Shown here: positions 1 to 6,202 of the stretch, one piece after another
Layout of the letters: every line of letters starts with the position of its first letter
How positions within the stretch are numbered: the stretch's first letter is position 1
Origin: Acidobacteriota bacterium
GTDB lineage: Bacteria > Acidobacteriota > UBA4820 > DSQY01
DNA: 9,550 nt
Direction of reading: 5' to 3'
Assembly: GCA_021814355.1 (NCBI GenBank)
Contig: JAKAIJ010000087.1
Span: 1-9,550, forward strand
Notes under the pieces: model-generated
Database searches by the model: none
Seen by the model: the letters and a program-made list of their open reading frames with translations, nothing else
Told to the model about the DNA's origin: nothing
Program-made: the position numbers and the translations under genes

Positions 1-1
1 C

Positions 2-1084
2 GTGCCGCCTCCCACGGGCTACACCGAGAGCGGTACGCCCTACTGGGGCGACGGCTCGCCGCAGAACCCCTTCACCGATACGCCACCCGGGGGAAGTGGT
101 CTCCCGCCCGGCGTGTCGGGCGATGGAACTCCAGGGAATCCTTATACCGACCAGCCTCCGTCGCCGCCGCCCGAACCGCCCGTTCCACCCCCCCCGGGCG
201 GCCCCACGGGAACGGGACCGCAGCCGCCCCAGGGAACTGAGCCGTCCACCGAGCCGTCCAAGGAGCCTTCCAAAGAACCGTCTAAGGAACCATCTAAGGA
301 GCCGTCCAAGGAGCCATCCAAAGAGCCGTCTAAAGAACCATCTAAGGAACCGACCAAGGAGCCATCCCAAGAGCCGACCAAAGAACCATCTAAGGCGCCG
401 TCCAAGGAGCCTTCCAAAGAACCGTCTAAGGAACCATCTAAGGAGCCGACCAAAGAACCATCTAAGGAACCACCCAAGGAGCCGCCTAAGGAGCCAGCAT
501 CCAAGTGGCCCGAGAGGGGGACGCCGGAGTGGCAGAAGCTGCGGGACGAGATGAAGGCCCGCCAGGACAAGCTGGAGGCCGAGGCCAAGTCAGCGAACGA
601 CAGCGCCTGGTGGTGGGACAAGGGCACCAAGGCCGCGGAGATCACCCAGACCGTCGCGGACAAGGGCGTGGACATCCTCTCCACCGTCACGGGACCCGCG
701 GGCGGCCGCATCAAGGACGTCTACACGGTGGCCAAGGGGACGGCCGAGGGGCTGGGAGAGGGAATCGCCCAGGGCGGCGACTACCTGAAGAACATCGGCA
801 AGGGGACGGCCAAGGGCGTCGTGGACCTCGGCCTCGGCAAGATCCTGGACAAGGTCAACCAGACCGACAAGATCCCCGGATTCAAGGACTACAACCCCGG
901 CGTGGAGTGGGGCGACTCGCGGGCCGGCTTCATCAAGGACGCCCTCAAGGGGAGCGGCGTGGACGAGTCGGTCCGGGACATAGTCCGGGACCGGTTCAAG
1001 ACGGGGGCCAAGAACGTGATCCAGGGAACCGCCCAGGACGCGGCCGTCAAAAGCCCCATCATGGGCTGGTTCGGATTCTCGTAA
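2..1084 (+). CDS. Pro-rich protein with KEPS tetrapeptide tract, 5' partial
   Basis: The frame is open to the left edge. A GTG sits at base 2, but no ribosome binding site can be seen, so the N-terminus is probably missing. Visible residues 1-78 are Pro/Gly-rich and hold two related segments, GDGSPQNPFTDTPP (16-29) and GDGTPGNPYTDQPP (40-53), so this part is itself repetitive. Residues 79-166 are 22 tandem tetrapeptides, mostly KEPS, a charged extended stalk or linker. Residues 167-360 form a probably folded, mostly helical region: a charged segment (about 175-200), a WWWD motif (203-206) and a Gly/Ala/Lys-rich amphipathic stretch (about 230-285). No catalytic motif or membrane anchor is evident and I do not recognise a family. 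It ends 15 bp before the FHA gene and is probably co-transcribed with it. A surface or secreted structural protein, or a secretion-system substrate, is possible; this is inference only. That the frame is coding is well supported. Confidence 0.8.
   Translation: MPPPTGYTESGTPYWGDGSPQNPFTDTPPGGSGLPPGVSGDGTPGNPYTDQPPSPPPEPPVPPPPGGPTGTGPQPPQGTEPSTEPSKEPSKEPSKEPSKEPSKEPSKEPSKEPSKEPTKEPSQEPTKEPSKAPSKEPSKEPSKEPSKEPTKEPSKEPPKEPPKEPASKWPERGTPEWQKLRDEMKARQDKLEAEAKSANDSAWWWDKGTKAAEITQTVADKGVDILSTVTGPAGGRIKDVYTVAKGTAEGLGEGIAQGGDYLKNIGKGTAKGVVDLGLGKILDKVNQTDKIPGFKDYNPGVEWGDSRAGFIKDALKGSGVDESVRDIVRDRFKTGAKNVIQGTAQDAAVKSPIMGWFGFS
236..499 (+). repeat. 12-bp tandem repeat encoding (K/T)EP(S/T), 22 units
   Basis: Twenty-two in-frame 12-bp units read TEPS x2, KEPS x7, KEPT, KEPS, QEPT, KEPS, KAPS, KEPS x3, KEPT, KEPS, KEPP x2, KEPA. 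On top of the 12-bp period there is a higher order: bases 253-304 and 397-448 are an identical 52-bp direct repeat, offset by exactly 144 bp (12 units). Third positions use cca, tct, aaa and gaa far more than the flanking GC3-rich sequence. There are no spacers of unrelated sequence, so this is a coding minisatellite. Confidence 0.95.
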
Positions 1085-1099
1085 GGGAGGGAGTGCGCG

Positions 1100-2431
1100 A
1101 TGGGTGAGGCGCTCGCGTTCACGGTTTCGAGGGAAGAACTCCAGGCGCTGGGGACCCTGGCCCCCGCGCCGCTGGGCTCCATCTCCCCCTTCCGCGTTCC
1201 CAGGGGGGAGACCGTCCCCGCGCTGGATCCAGGACTGCCCCCGCGGCTGGGCCTGCTCGGTCCCTCGGGCGAGCTCACGGTGGCGGCCCGCCACGCGCTG
1301 CAGGTTCTGGGCGGGGCCCGCTCCTACGCGAGAGTCTACGTCACCGAGGCGTCCCAGACCTTCGAGCAGACGGTCTTCTTCGACCCCGAGGGCGGAGTGC
1401 CCGTCGGCGTCACCAACACCTTGCAGGGGCTCCGGGTGGAGGACCCCGCCCCCCTGCCGGCGCTGCTCGAGGGGATCCGCCAGCTCACCGGCGAGACCCC
1501 CGTCAAGTCCTCGGCCTTCAAGGCCCTCTGCGCCCCCGAGGAGGCGCTCGCCCTGGCCGCGGCCCTGGATCTGGAGCGCCGCCGCCGTCTCGCCTCCATG
1601 GCCTCGCTCGCCGAGGCCCCCGCCGTCCCCCTCACCCCAGCGCTCCTGGCGCGGACCGTCCGGGAAACACCCTTGAGCACCCAGTGGCTCACCTTCGCCG
1701 TGCGGAGCATCTACCGCGACCGGTTCGCCCTGGACGAGGCGAAAGCCGCCGCCGCCGCCGAATCGCTCTCCCGGGGGAGCCATTTCAAGCCGGTCCCCGG
1801 CGGCTTCGCACTGTCCGAGCCGGCGGAGGCCCTGGCGGCGCTGTCGCTCGTCTTCGAGCGAATCCTCCACGTGGAGGCCGGACGCGCTCTTTCGGACGGC
1901 CAGGTGGTCTACGTGGGGTTTTCCTGCCTCCAGGCCGGCGTGCAGGACCTCCTCTACGTGGAGCGCACCCCCGAGGGGCTCCACTTCGAGGCCTTGAGTT
2001 CCGCGTCGGCGCTGGAGCTGACCCGCCACCTGCTCGCCCACCCCGAGGCGCTGGACTCTCTGGCGGCGGCGGTGGAGGCCGAGAAGGCCGCGGCCGGCGC
2101 CCGCGAGCCGGCGACGATGGTCATCGCCTCGGAGAATCTTCCGGTGCTGCGGCTGAGAGGGGAGGCCGGCGTCCTCGAGGGCCAGACGCTGGTGCTGGGG
2201 GACGGCGCGGTTATCGGCCGCCAGGCGGGGGTCTCGGTGGTCTTGGACGACGCACGGGTCTCGCGGCGCCACGCGGAGGTGCGGCGGTCCGTGGACGGCC
2301 GCTGGACCCTCTCGGACCTGGGGAGCTCCAACGGTACCTTCGTGAACGACCAGCGCATCTCCGTCCCCACGCCCCTCGGTCCCGAGGACCGCATCCGGGT
2401 CGCGGAGACGATCCTCAAAGTCCTGCCTTGA
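1100..2431 (+). CDS. FHA-domain protein with unrecognised N-terminal region
   Basis: A 443-residue protein. The ATG at 1100 follows a GGGAGG Shine-Dalgarno (1085-1090) 9 nt upstream. Residues 347-443 are a forkhead-associated (FHA, PF00498) domain with its signature intact: IGR (372-374), SRRH (388-391) and LGSSNGT (407-413). In known FHA domains the equivalents of R374, S388, H391 and N411 bind phosphothreonine peptides, so this domain should be functional. Residues 1-345 have no signal peptide or clear membrane segment, are Ala/Leu-rich with mixed alpha/beta character, and include a charged helix ERRRR (about 158-162). The general look of residues 1-140 vaguely recalls EspG-type type VII secretion chaperones, but I could not confirm this. 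The upstream neighbour is the KEPS-repeat protein, 15 bp away. The protein is likely a cytoplasmic adaptor under Ser/Thr kinase control; the FHA call is firm and the rest is not. Confidence 0.9.
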   Translation: MGEALAFTVSREELQALGTLAPAPLGSISPFRVPRGETVPALDPGLPPRLGLLGPSGELTVAARHALQVLGGARSYARVYVTEASQTFEQTVFFDPEGGVPVGVTNTLQGLRVEDPAPLPALLEGIRQLTGETPVKSSAFKALCAPEEALALAAALDLERRRRLASMASLAEAPAVPLTPALLARTVRETPLSTQWLTFAVRSIYRDRFALDEAKAAAAAESLSRGSHFKPVPGGFALSEPAEALAALSLVFERILHVEAGRALSDGQVVYVGFSCLQAGVQDLLYVERTPEGLHFEALSSASALELTRHLLAHPEALDSLAAAVEAEKAAAGAREPATMVIASENLPVLRLRGEAGVLEGQTLVLGDGAVIGRQAGVSVVLDDARVSRRHAEVRRSVDGRWTLSDLGSSNGTFVNDQRISVPTPLGPEDRIRVAETILKVLP

Positions 2432-2434
2432 TTC

Positions 2435-3115
2435 TCACCGGGGCGGCTGGGTGGAAGGCGCCGCGGCCGGAGCCTCGGGGACCTTCGCGGACGAGGTCTT
2501 AGGTGTCGTCCCGGGCGCGGACGCCGAAGGCGCGAGCTCGGCGAGCGCCTTGCGCACGCTGAAGGCTCCCCGGATGTCCCCCTCGTAGAACCCCACCGCT
2601 TTGTCCCCGGGATAGAGCCCGGGCAGGGCCTGAACGACGTCCGGGGCCGGCTCGGAACCGTGGCACTGGAGGCACATGGCCTGGGTGGGAATGGCCTTCA
2701 TGTACCTCAGCACCCGCAGGCCTCCTTCGCCCGGAACGACCTCGGACTGCTCGAGGGATTCCACGGGCTCGCCCGCCGCCCGCCGGGTCTCGAACTGCTC
2801 CAGGACGGAGCGCTCCCAGTCGTCGGGGGCGTTCTTCGGGTTGCGGACCCGCAGGCTGGTGCGGCGGATCTCCATTCCGGACTCCTTGGAGGCGAAGGCG
2901 GTTACCGCCGGAGCTTGGTGGCTGCAGATCTCCAGGGCGTATCCGGGGCCGTCCTCGGCGAGCGACTTGGCGAGCCCGTTTGCCAGCAGCGCGGCGAGCC
3001 GGGCGCAGGCGTCCCTAGCGGCGTCGAGCTCCCGCTGCGGGAGCCCGTCCGCGGCGCGAAGCGCGAGCAGCAGAGAGAGGGTCATTGCGACAGCCAAAGC
3101 GCGTGAAAACTTCAT
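2435..3115 (-). CDS. Exported mono-heme Tll0287-like (DUF3365) protein
   Basis: A 226-residue protein. The ATG at 3115 is preceded by GAGGAGG (3127-3121) with a 5-nt spacer. Residues 1-22 form a signal peptide (KFSR, then a Leu-rich core, probable cleavage near LRA-ADG), so it acts in the periplasm. The domain matches the Tll0287-like/DUF3365 family: the IC(S/N)-x-(Q/K)AP-type segment at 63-69 with C64, the RVRNPKNAPDDWE block (89-101), the YMKAIPTQAMCLQCHG block (138-153) with a single c-type heme motif CLQCH (148-152), and the GDIRGAFSVRK block (179-189). In the cyanobacterial Tll0287 structure the heme has an unusual Cys/His ligand pair; C64 aligns with that cysteine. Related domains serve as heme-based redox or gas sensors. 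A low-complexity Ala/Pro/Thr tail (195-226) is extra. The stop lies 3 bp from the FHA gene's stop (convergent). A free-standing periplasmic heme sensor or electron carrier is inferred. Confidence 0.88.
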   Translation of the reverse strand: MKFSRALAVAMTLSLLLALRAADGLPQRELDAARDACARLAALLANGLAKSLAEDGPGYALEICSHQAPAVTAFASKESGMEIRRTSLRVRNPKNAPDDWERSVLEQFETRRAAGEPVESLEQSEVVPGEGGLRVLRYMKAIPTQAMCLQCHGSEPAPDVVQALPGLYPGDKAVGFYEGDIRGAFSVRKALAELAPSASAPGTTPKTSSAKVPEAPAAAPSTQPPR

Positions 3116-3134
3116 GGCGGCCTCCTCGGTGAGG

Positions 3135-3154
3135 AAGTCCTAGGACTTATTGTA
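3135..3154 (-). promoter_or_regulatory. Probable -10 box and 14-bp palindromic operator of the DUF3365 gene
   Basis: On the minus strand TACAAT (3154-3149) is a 5/6 match to the sigma-70 -10 box. Immediately downstream lies a perfect 14-bp palindrome, AAGTCCTAGGACTT (3135-3148), centred where transcription would begin (about 3142). No good -35 is visible at 16-18 bp, so an activator or extended contacts may be needed. A start-site palindrome of this type commonly binds a dimeric repressor. Both the promoter and the operator role are inferred from position. Confidence 0.45.
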
Positions 3155-3197
3155 GAACATCCGGAGAGGTCCGAGGAATTCCTTCGGGCGGCCGCCC

Positions 3198-3225
3198 TTG
3201 ACTTGCGCCGGTTCTTCCGTATCCT
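3198..3225 (+). promoter_or_regulatory. Probable sigma-70 promoter of the DUF5684 gene
   Basis: TTGACT (3198-3203, 5/6 match to the -35 box) is followed after 16 bp by TATCCT (3220-3225, 4/6 with the TA...T positions kept). This predicts a start near 3232 and a leader of about 48 nt before the ATG at 3280. It lies in the 164-bp divergent spacer, back to back with the DUF3365 gene's promoter. Confidence 0.42.
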
Positions 3226-3279
3226 TGATAGGAAGTCGGAAGGGCGTTTCTCAAGCGGGCAGCCACGTAGGAGGGTCGG

Positions 3280-3651
3280 ATGGACGACGGAACCGGCGGT
3301 GCGGGGGTCATGGGGATGGTCATGGGGTTCTACGGGGCGGTCTGCTGCTTCGGCTTGCTCATCTACGTCTACGTGTCGTTGAGCTTGATGAAGATCGCCC
3401 AGAAGCTGAACGTGGACAACGCCTGGCTCGCCTGGATCCCGATCGTGAACCTCTGGATCATGGTGCAGTGCGCCGGCAAGGAGTGGTGGTGGATCATCCT
3501 GATGTTCATCCCCATCGTGAGCATCATCGCCTCCATCGTCCTCTGGATGGCGATCGCGGAGCGGCGCGGGAAGCCCTCCTGGGTGGGCATCCTCATCATC
3601 GTTCCGGTGGTGGGGCTCTTCATCCCCGGCTACCTGGCCTTCACCGACTAG
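3280..3651 (+). CDS. DUF5684-family small integral membrane protein
   Basis: A 123-residue, very hydrophobic protein. The ATG at 3280 follows AGGAGGG (3269-3275) with a 4-nt spacer. Membrane segments are expected at about 15-37, 48-62, 69-93 and 99-119. The central signature is that of the DUF5684 family: LMKIAQKL (36-43), AWLAWIPIVNLWIM (48-61), GKEWWWIIL (66-74), RGKPSWVGIL (96-105) and a final PGYLAF (116-121). The length is typical. The family often sits beside or is fused to secretion, signal-peptidase or membrane-stress genes, but its biochemical role is unknown. It has its own promoter and a strong terminator, so it looks like a monocistronic unit. The family assignment is confident; no function is claimed. 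Confidence 0.88.
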   Translation: MDDGTGGAGVMGMVMGFYGAVCCFGLLIYVYVSLSLMKIAQKLNVDNAWLAWIPIVNLWIMVQCAGKEWWWIILMFIPIVSIIASIVLWMAIAERRGKPSWVGILIIVPVVGLFIPGYLAFTD

Positions 3652-3681
3652 GGCCCTAACCTTCGCAGGGGTTGGAACGGC

Positions 3682-3716
3682 GGGCGCCGGGGCGTGGGCC
3701 CCGGCGCTCCTGTTTT
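3682..3716 (+). terminator. Rho-independent terminator of the DUF5684 gene
   Basis: A perfect 10-bp GC stem (GCGCCGGGGC at 3684-3693, GCCCCGGCGC at 3698-3707) with a GTGG tetraloop is followed by TCCTGTTTT (3708-3716). It begins about 30 nt after the stop at 3651. The U-tract is interrupted but the stem is very stable. Confidence 0.8.
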
Positions 3717-3761
3717 CGGTGGCGGCCTCTCATATCAAGTTGTGGTCCAAGGGTAGATGTT

Positions 3762-3894
3762 GAGGCTGGAGGGTGCTGCGCGCCTTTCGGGTCTCGCGGC
3801 CGTCTCGTCGAAGGATTTGGGTTTGGGTCCGCCTTTGAAGCATCCTTCTCCAAGCCGGCCCCGCGAGCCCCTGCCCTTCGGGCGCTCCAGCCTC
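3762..3894. repeat. Long nested inverted-repeat (fold-back) element in gene-free region
   Basis: No credible gene occurs between 3652 and 4114; the open frames there lack family signatures and start signals. Within it, 3762-3894 can fold on itself through nested arms: GAGGCTGGAG (3762-3771) with CTCCAGCCTC (3885-3894), CGCC/GGCG near 3781-3784 and 3881-3884, CTCGCGG (3793-3799) with CCGCGAG (3861-3867), and GAAGGAT (3810-3816) with ATCCTTC (3842-3848). The arms are collinear and imperfect, as expected for a structured RNA or a small non-autonomous repeat rather than a terminator. The strand is undetermined. Confidence 0.55.
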
Positions 3895-3946
3895 CTCTTG
3901 CTCCTGCCGCCTCCCCCCACCTATCCAGCGCGCCGCGAGTCTCGGA

Positions 3947-4037
3947 CCTATTGCTGCGTCACGCTTCGCGGTGCGGGGCGCTCGACGTACATCCCAGTAC
4001 GACTCGGCCCCGCCCCGCTCGCCTTCCTTGCACTAGG
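3947..4037. repeat. Second nested inverted-repeat element with CGTAC-GTACG core
   Basis: Three nested arms are visible: CCTATTGC (3947-3954) with GCACTAGG (4030-4037, one mismatch), GCGGGGC (3973-3979) with GCCCCGC (4007-4013), and CGTAC (3986-3990) with GTACG (3997-4001) around a 6-nt loop ATCCCA. The composition resembles dispersed intergenic repeats that generate spurious Arg/Ser-rich reading frames in GC-rich genomes. It could be a REP-like repeat or an RNA. There is no coding evidence. Confidence 0.5.
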
Positions 4038-4056
4038 CCCGATCCGCGCGGAACGC

Positions 4057-4098
4057 CGCCTTCCGAAGCGAAGCTCCGGAAGGCGAATCGTGCACGAT
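4057..4098. other. Hairpin plus 12-bp palindrome 3' of the POT gene
   Basis: CGCCTTCCG (4057-4065) pairs with CGGAAGGCG (4077-4085); the loop can extend by AGC-GAA-GCT (4067-4075). Right next to it ATCGTGCACGAT (4087-4098) is a perfect palindrome. The hairpin begins 29 nt after the POT stop when read on the minus strand, but neither side has a T-run, so it is not a canonical terminator. It may protect the transcript's 3' end or belong to the neighbouring repeat element. Confidence 0.5.
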
Positions 4099-4114
4099 AG
4101 ATCGCAATTTGGTA

Positions 4115-5626
4115 TCAGGAGGCCGCGGCCGCGTTCACCTTCTTCAGCACGAGCCTCAGCAGCAGCGCCGCGAAGAGGCTGGCGGCCACCAGGAAGAGGA
4201 AGAACCGGCTGTGGGGCCACTGATCCCAAAACGGTTCGACAGCTCCTGAGAGGTAGTTTCCGCAGGCCGTGGCGCCGAACCAGAGCCCCATCATCACGCC
4301 GCGAAACCGCGGCGGGGCCACCTTCGAGCAGAAGCTGAGCCCCATGGGGCTGAGGCAGAGCTCGCCGCAGGTGATGGTGGCGTAGGCGGCGATGAGCCAG
4401 AGCGGAGAGACACGGCCGAAGTCGCCGCCCATCTTCCCGGCGAGGGTCATGATGCCGTAGGAGGCCGCCGTCAGGAGCATCCCGATACCGATCTTTCCGG
4501 GGGTCGAGGGCTCCAGCCCCCGCTTGCGCATGGCTCCCCAGAAGAGCACCAACAGGGGGGTTAGGCTCACGACGAAGAAGGGGTTGACGGCCTGAAAGGT
4601 CTCGGCCGGGATCTGCCAGCGGCCGAAGAGCGGCCCCGTGCAGTCCCTCGCCCAGAAGGTCAGGGTGAACCCGTTCTGGTGGAAGGACATCCAGAAGAGG
4701 ATGACGATGGCGTAGATGGTGAGCAGCGCGAAGATGCGGTTCCACTCCTGCTTCCTGGAGAGATCGGCCCCCTTCACGACCGAGTTGGTGCTGTGAGCGA
4801 TCTCGGCATGTTCCACGAAGCGCTGGAAGCCCCGGAAGATGCCGAGGGAGGCCAGCATGCCCGCCCCCGCCGCCCCGAACGCCCAGGACCAACCCAGCGT
4901 GTTGCGCAACGCGGCGGCGGCGAAGGGGGCTCCGAAAGCCCCGATGTTGATCCCCATGTAGAAGATGTTGAAAGCCGAGTCCTTGAGCGGGCTGCCCTCT
5001 TCGTAGAGGTTGCCCACCATGACGGAGATGTTGGGCTTGAATAGGCCGTTGCCGAGGACGAGCAGGAGCAGGGCGAAGAAGAAAAGCGGGCGCCCGGCGG
5101 TCCGGCCGGGACCGTGGGAAGGCCTGGGCTCGTCGAACTTTTGCCCCGCGCTCTTGGCCGCCTCCGCGCGCTGCTGCCACTCGGTCTGGGCCAGAGAGAG
5201 GTAGGTGGGTGTGGACTCGTCGAACTTCGAACCGCTCTTGGCGGCGGCGGCGGAGCGTTTCTCCCAGTCGCCGATCGCGACGGCGAGACGCGCCTCGGCG
5301 GCTCGGACGATCTGTTCCGTCGCGGCGGTCTCGGGGATCTTCACCGCGAGGCACCCGTAGCCCAGGGCCATCAGTACCGCACCCAGCATGATGGTCTTAC
5401 GGAACCCCAGCACCCGGTCCGCGACCAGCCCTCCCGCGATGGGCGTGAAGTAGACGATAGCCAGGAAGGCTCCGTAGATGGTTCCCGTGTGGGCGAAGTG
5501 GAAGTACTCATCCAGGTAGAGGGTGAAGATGGCGAGCATGGTGTAGAAACCGAACCGCTCCCACATCTCGGTGAAGAACAGAACGTACAGGCCTTTCGGA
5601 TGCCTGGGCTTTTCGGCGCTCTCCAT
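4115..5626 (-). CDS. POT/PTR2-family proton-coupled oligopeptide symporter
   Basis: A 503-residue inner-membrane major facilitator predicted to import di- and tripeptides with protons. The ATG at 5626 is chosen over an upstream in-frame TTG (5674) because GGAGGG (5638-5633) lies 6 nt before it and the family begins close to this residue. The POT signatures are present: E20-x-x-E23-R24-F-x-F-Y28 in helix 1 (the ExxER proton-coupling motif), GNGLFKPN (192-199), FYMGINIG (222-229, the FYxxIN signature), FWMSFHQNG (311-319) and GELCLSPMGL (421-430). The length is normal. Residues about 97-178 form a hydrophilic insertion between transmembrane segments that includes a degenerate duplication: WEKRSAAAAKSGSKFDE (121-137) and WQQRAEAAKSAGQKFDE (150-166). 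The gene follows the cytochrome genes on the same strand but is separated from them by a terminator. Substrate details are inferred from the family. Confidence 0.93.
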   Translation of the reverse strand: MESAEKPRHPKGLYVLFFTEMWERFGFYTMLAIFTLYLDEYFHFAHTGTIYGAFLAIVYFTPIAGGLVADRVLGFRKTIMLGAVLMALGYGCLAVKIPETAATEQIVRAAEARLAVAIGDWEKRSAAAAKSGSKFDESTPTYLSLAQTEWQQRAEAAKSAGQKFDEPRPSHGPGRTAGRPLFFFALLLLVLGNGLFKPNISVMVGNLYEEGSPLKDSAFNIFYMGINIGAFGAPFAAAALRNTLGWSWAFGAAGAGMLASLGIFRGFQRFVEHAEIAHSTNSVVKGADLSRKQEWNRIFALLTIYAIVILFWMSFHQNGFTLTFWARDCTGPLFGRWQIPAETFQAVNPFFVVSLTPLLVLFWGAMRKRGLEPSTPGKIGIGMLLTAASYGIMTLAGKMGGDFGRVSPLWLIAAYATITCGELCLSPMGLSFCSKVAPPRFRGVMMGLWFGATACGNYLSGAVEPFWDQWPHSRFFLFLVAASLFAALLLRLVLKKVNAAAAS

Positions 5627-5707
5627 GGGCGGCCCTCCGGGGGTACGGTACCTGCGCGGGCCGTGGACCGTCAACTGGGGCGCCGCCGGCCCCGGTCCCT
5701 CTCGCGC

Positions 5708-5742
5708 GGAGAAACAGAAAGGCGGGCCCTGCGGCCCGCCTT
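5708..5742 (-). terminator. Rho-independent terminator of the cytochrome genes
   Basis: Read on the minus strand, the 10-bp stem AAGGCGGGCC/GGCCCGCCTT (5742-5719, 4-nt loop at 5729-5732) is followed by TTTCTGTTTCTCC (5720-5708). It begins 22 nt past the stop of the tri-heme cytochrome. It separates the cytochrome unit from the peptide transporter, implying separate transcription. Confidence 0.82.
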
Positions 5743-5764
5743 CGGTTCTACCGGGAATGCGCGC

Positions 5765-6124
5765 CTACTTCGCCTTGTGGGCGTGCACCTTGCCGAACAG
5801 CTCGTCGGTCATGGCCGGGACCTTGTCCTTGCCGTGGCACTTGGCGCAGTCGGCCTTGGTGGGAATGATGAGGCCGGCCTTCTTGGCCGCGGCCAGGTCC
5901 TTCATCACGGCCATGGTCTTGTAGTCGCTGCCGTTGCCGTGGCAGTCCTCGCACTCTACCTTGGGGGTCTGCGCCGCGTGCTTCGACGCCGACCAGGACT
6001 CGAACTGGACCTTATGGCACATCTTGCACTTATCCGCGCCGACGCGATCCGCGGCGAAGGCGCCGGGCAAACAGAGCACCGCCAGGACGGCGGCGACCAA
6101 CAGAACGACCATCACTCTCTTCAT
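5765..6124 (-). CDS. Small periplasmic tri-heme c-type cytochrome (c554-like)
   Basis: A 119-residue protein. The ATG at 6124 follows AGGAGG (6136-6131) with a 6-nt spacer; the frame stays open far upstream, but no better start exists and the signal peptide begins here. Residues 1-24 are a Sec signal (MKRVMVV, hydrophobic core, GAFA-AD cleavage). Three heme-attachment motifs follow: CKMCH (33-37), CEDCH (58-62) and CAKCH (93-97). Histidines H49, H114 and H116 are candidate distal ligands. The pattern CxxCH...W..S.HA...C..CHG fits the cytochrome c554 family (PF13435). The likely role is soluble periplasmic electron shuttle, plausibly for the 42-heme cytochrome encoded 110 bp upstream on the same strand. 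It has a possible promoter of its own and is followed by an intrinsic terminator. Donor and acceptor are inferred from context only. Confidence 0.92.
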   Translation of the reverse strand: MKRVMVVLLVAAVLAVLCLPGAFAADRVGADKCKMCHKVQFESWSASKHAAQTPKVECEDCHGNGSDYKTMAVMKDLAAAKKAGLIIPTKADCAKCHGKDKVPAMTDELFGKVHAHKAK

Positions 6125-6202
6125 CGTTTTCCTCCTCTCGAGCTGTGGCGATCCGACCTCTCGTGATGCTGGAACCCTGGTGACGACCAGAAACCGACAG
6201 AA

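Noticed and set aside
236..499. CRISPR-like array
   Set aside because: Units are 12 bp, contiguous, in frame and without unique spacers.
142..714. Minus-strand frame with repeated GSLDGSLDGS peptide
   Set aside because: It is simply the antisense reading of the 12-bp KEPS tract; the plus-strand gene has the supporting context (operon, defined C-terminal region).
590..2272. 560-codon minus-strand open frame opposite the repeat and FHA genes
   Set aside because: It is antisense to two well-supported genes, has Arg/Gly/Leu-rich low-complexity content and no family motif; a GC-skew shadow.
3656..4338. Small open frames across the 3652-4114 spacer on both strands
   Set aside because: Pro/Arg/Ser-rich translations, no ribosome binding sites, overlapping the terminator and inverted repeats; better explained as non-coding structured sequence.
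5627..5674. TTG start 16 codons upstream for the POT transporter
   Set aside because: The ATG at 5626 has a better ribosome binding site and matches the usual family N-terminus.
5645..5674. Promoter-like TTGACG and TACCGT pair, 18 bp apart, upstream of the POT gene on the minus strand
   Set aside because: The -10 is poor (3/6) and would place the start on top of the ribosome binding site, so I do not annotate it, although some promoter must lie between the terminator and the gene.
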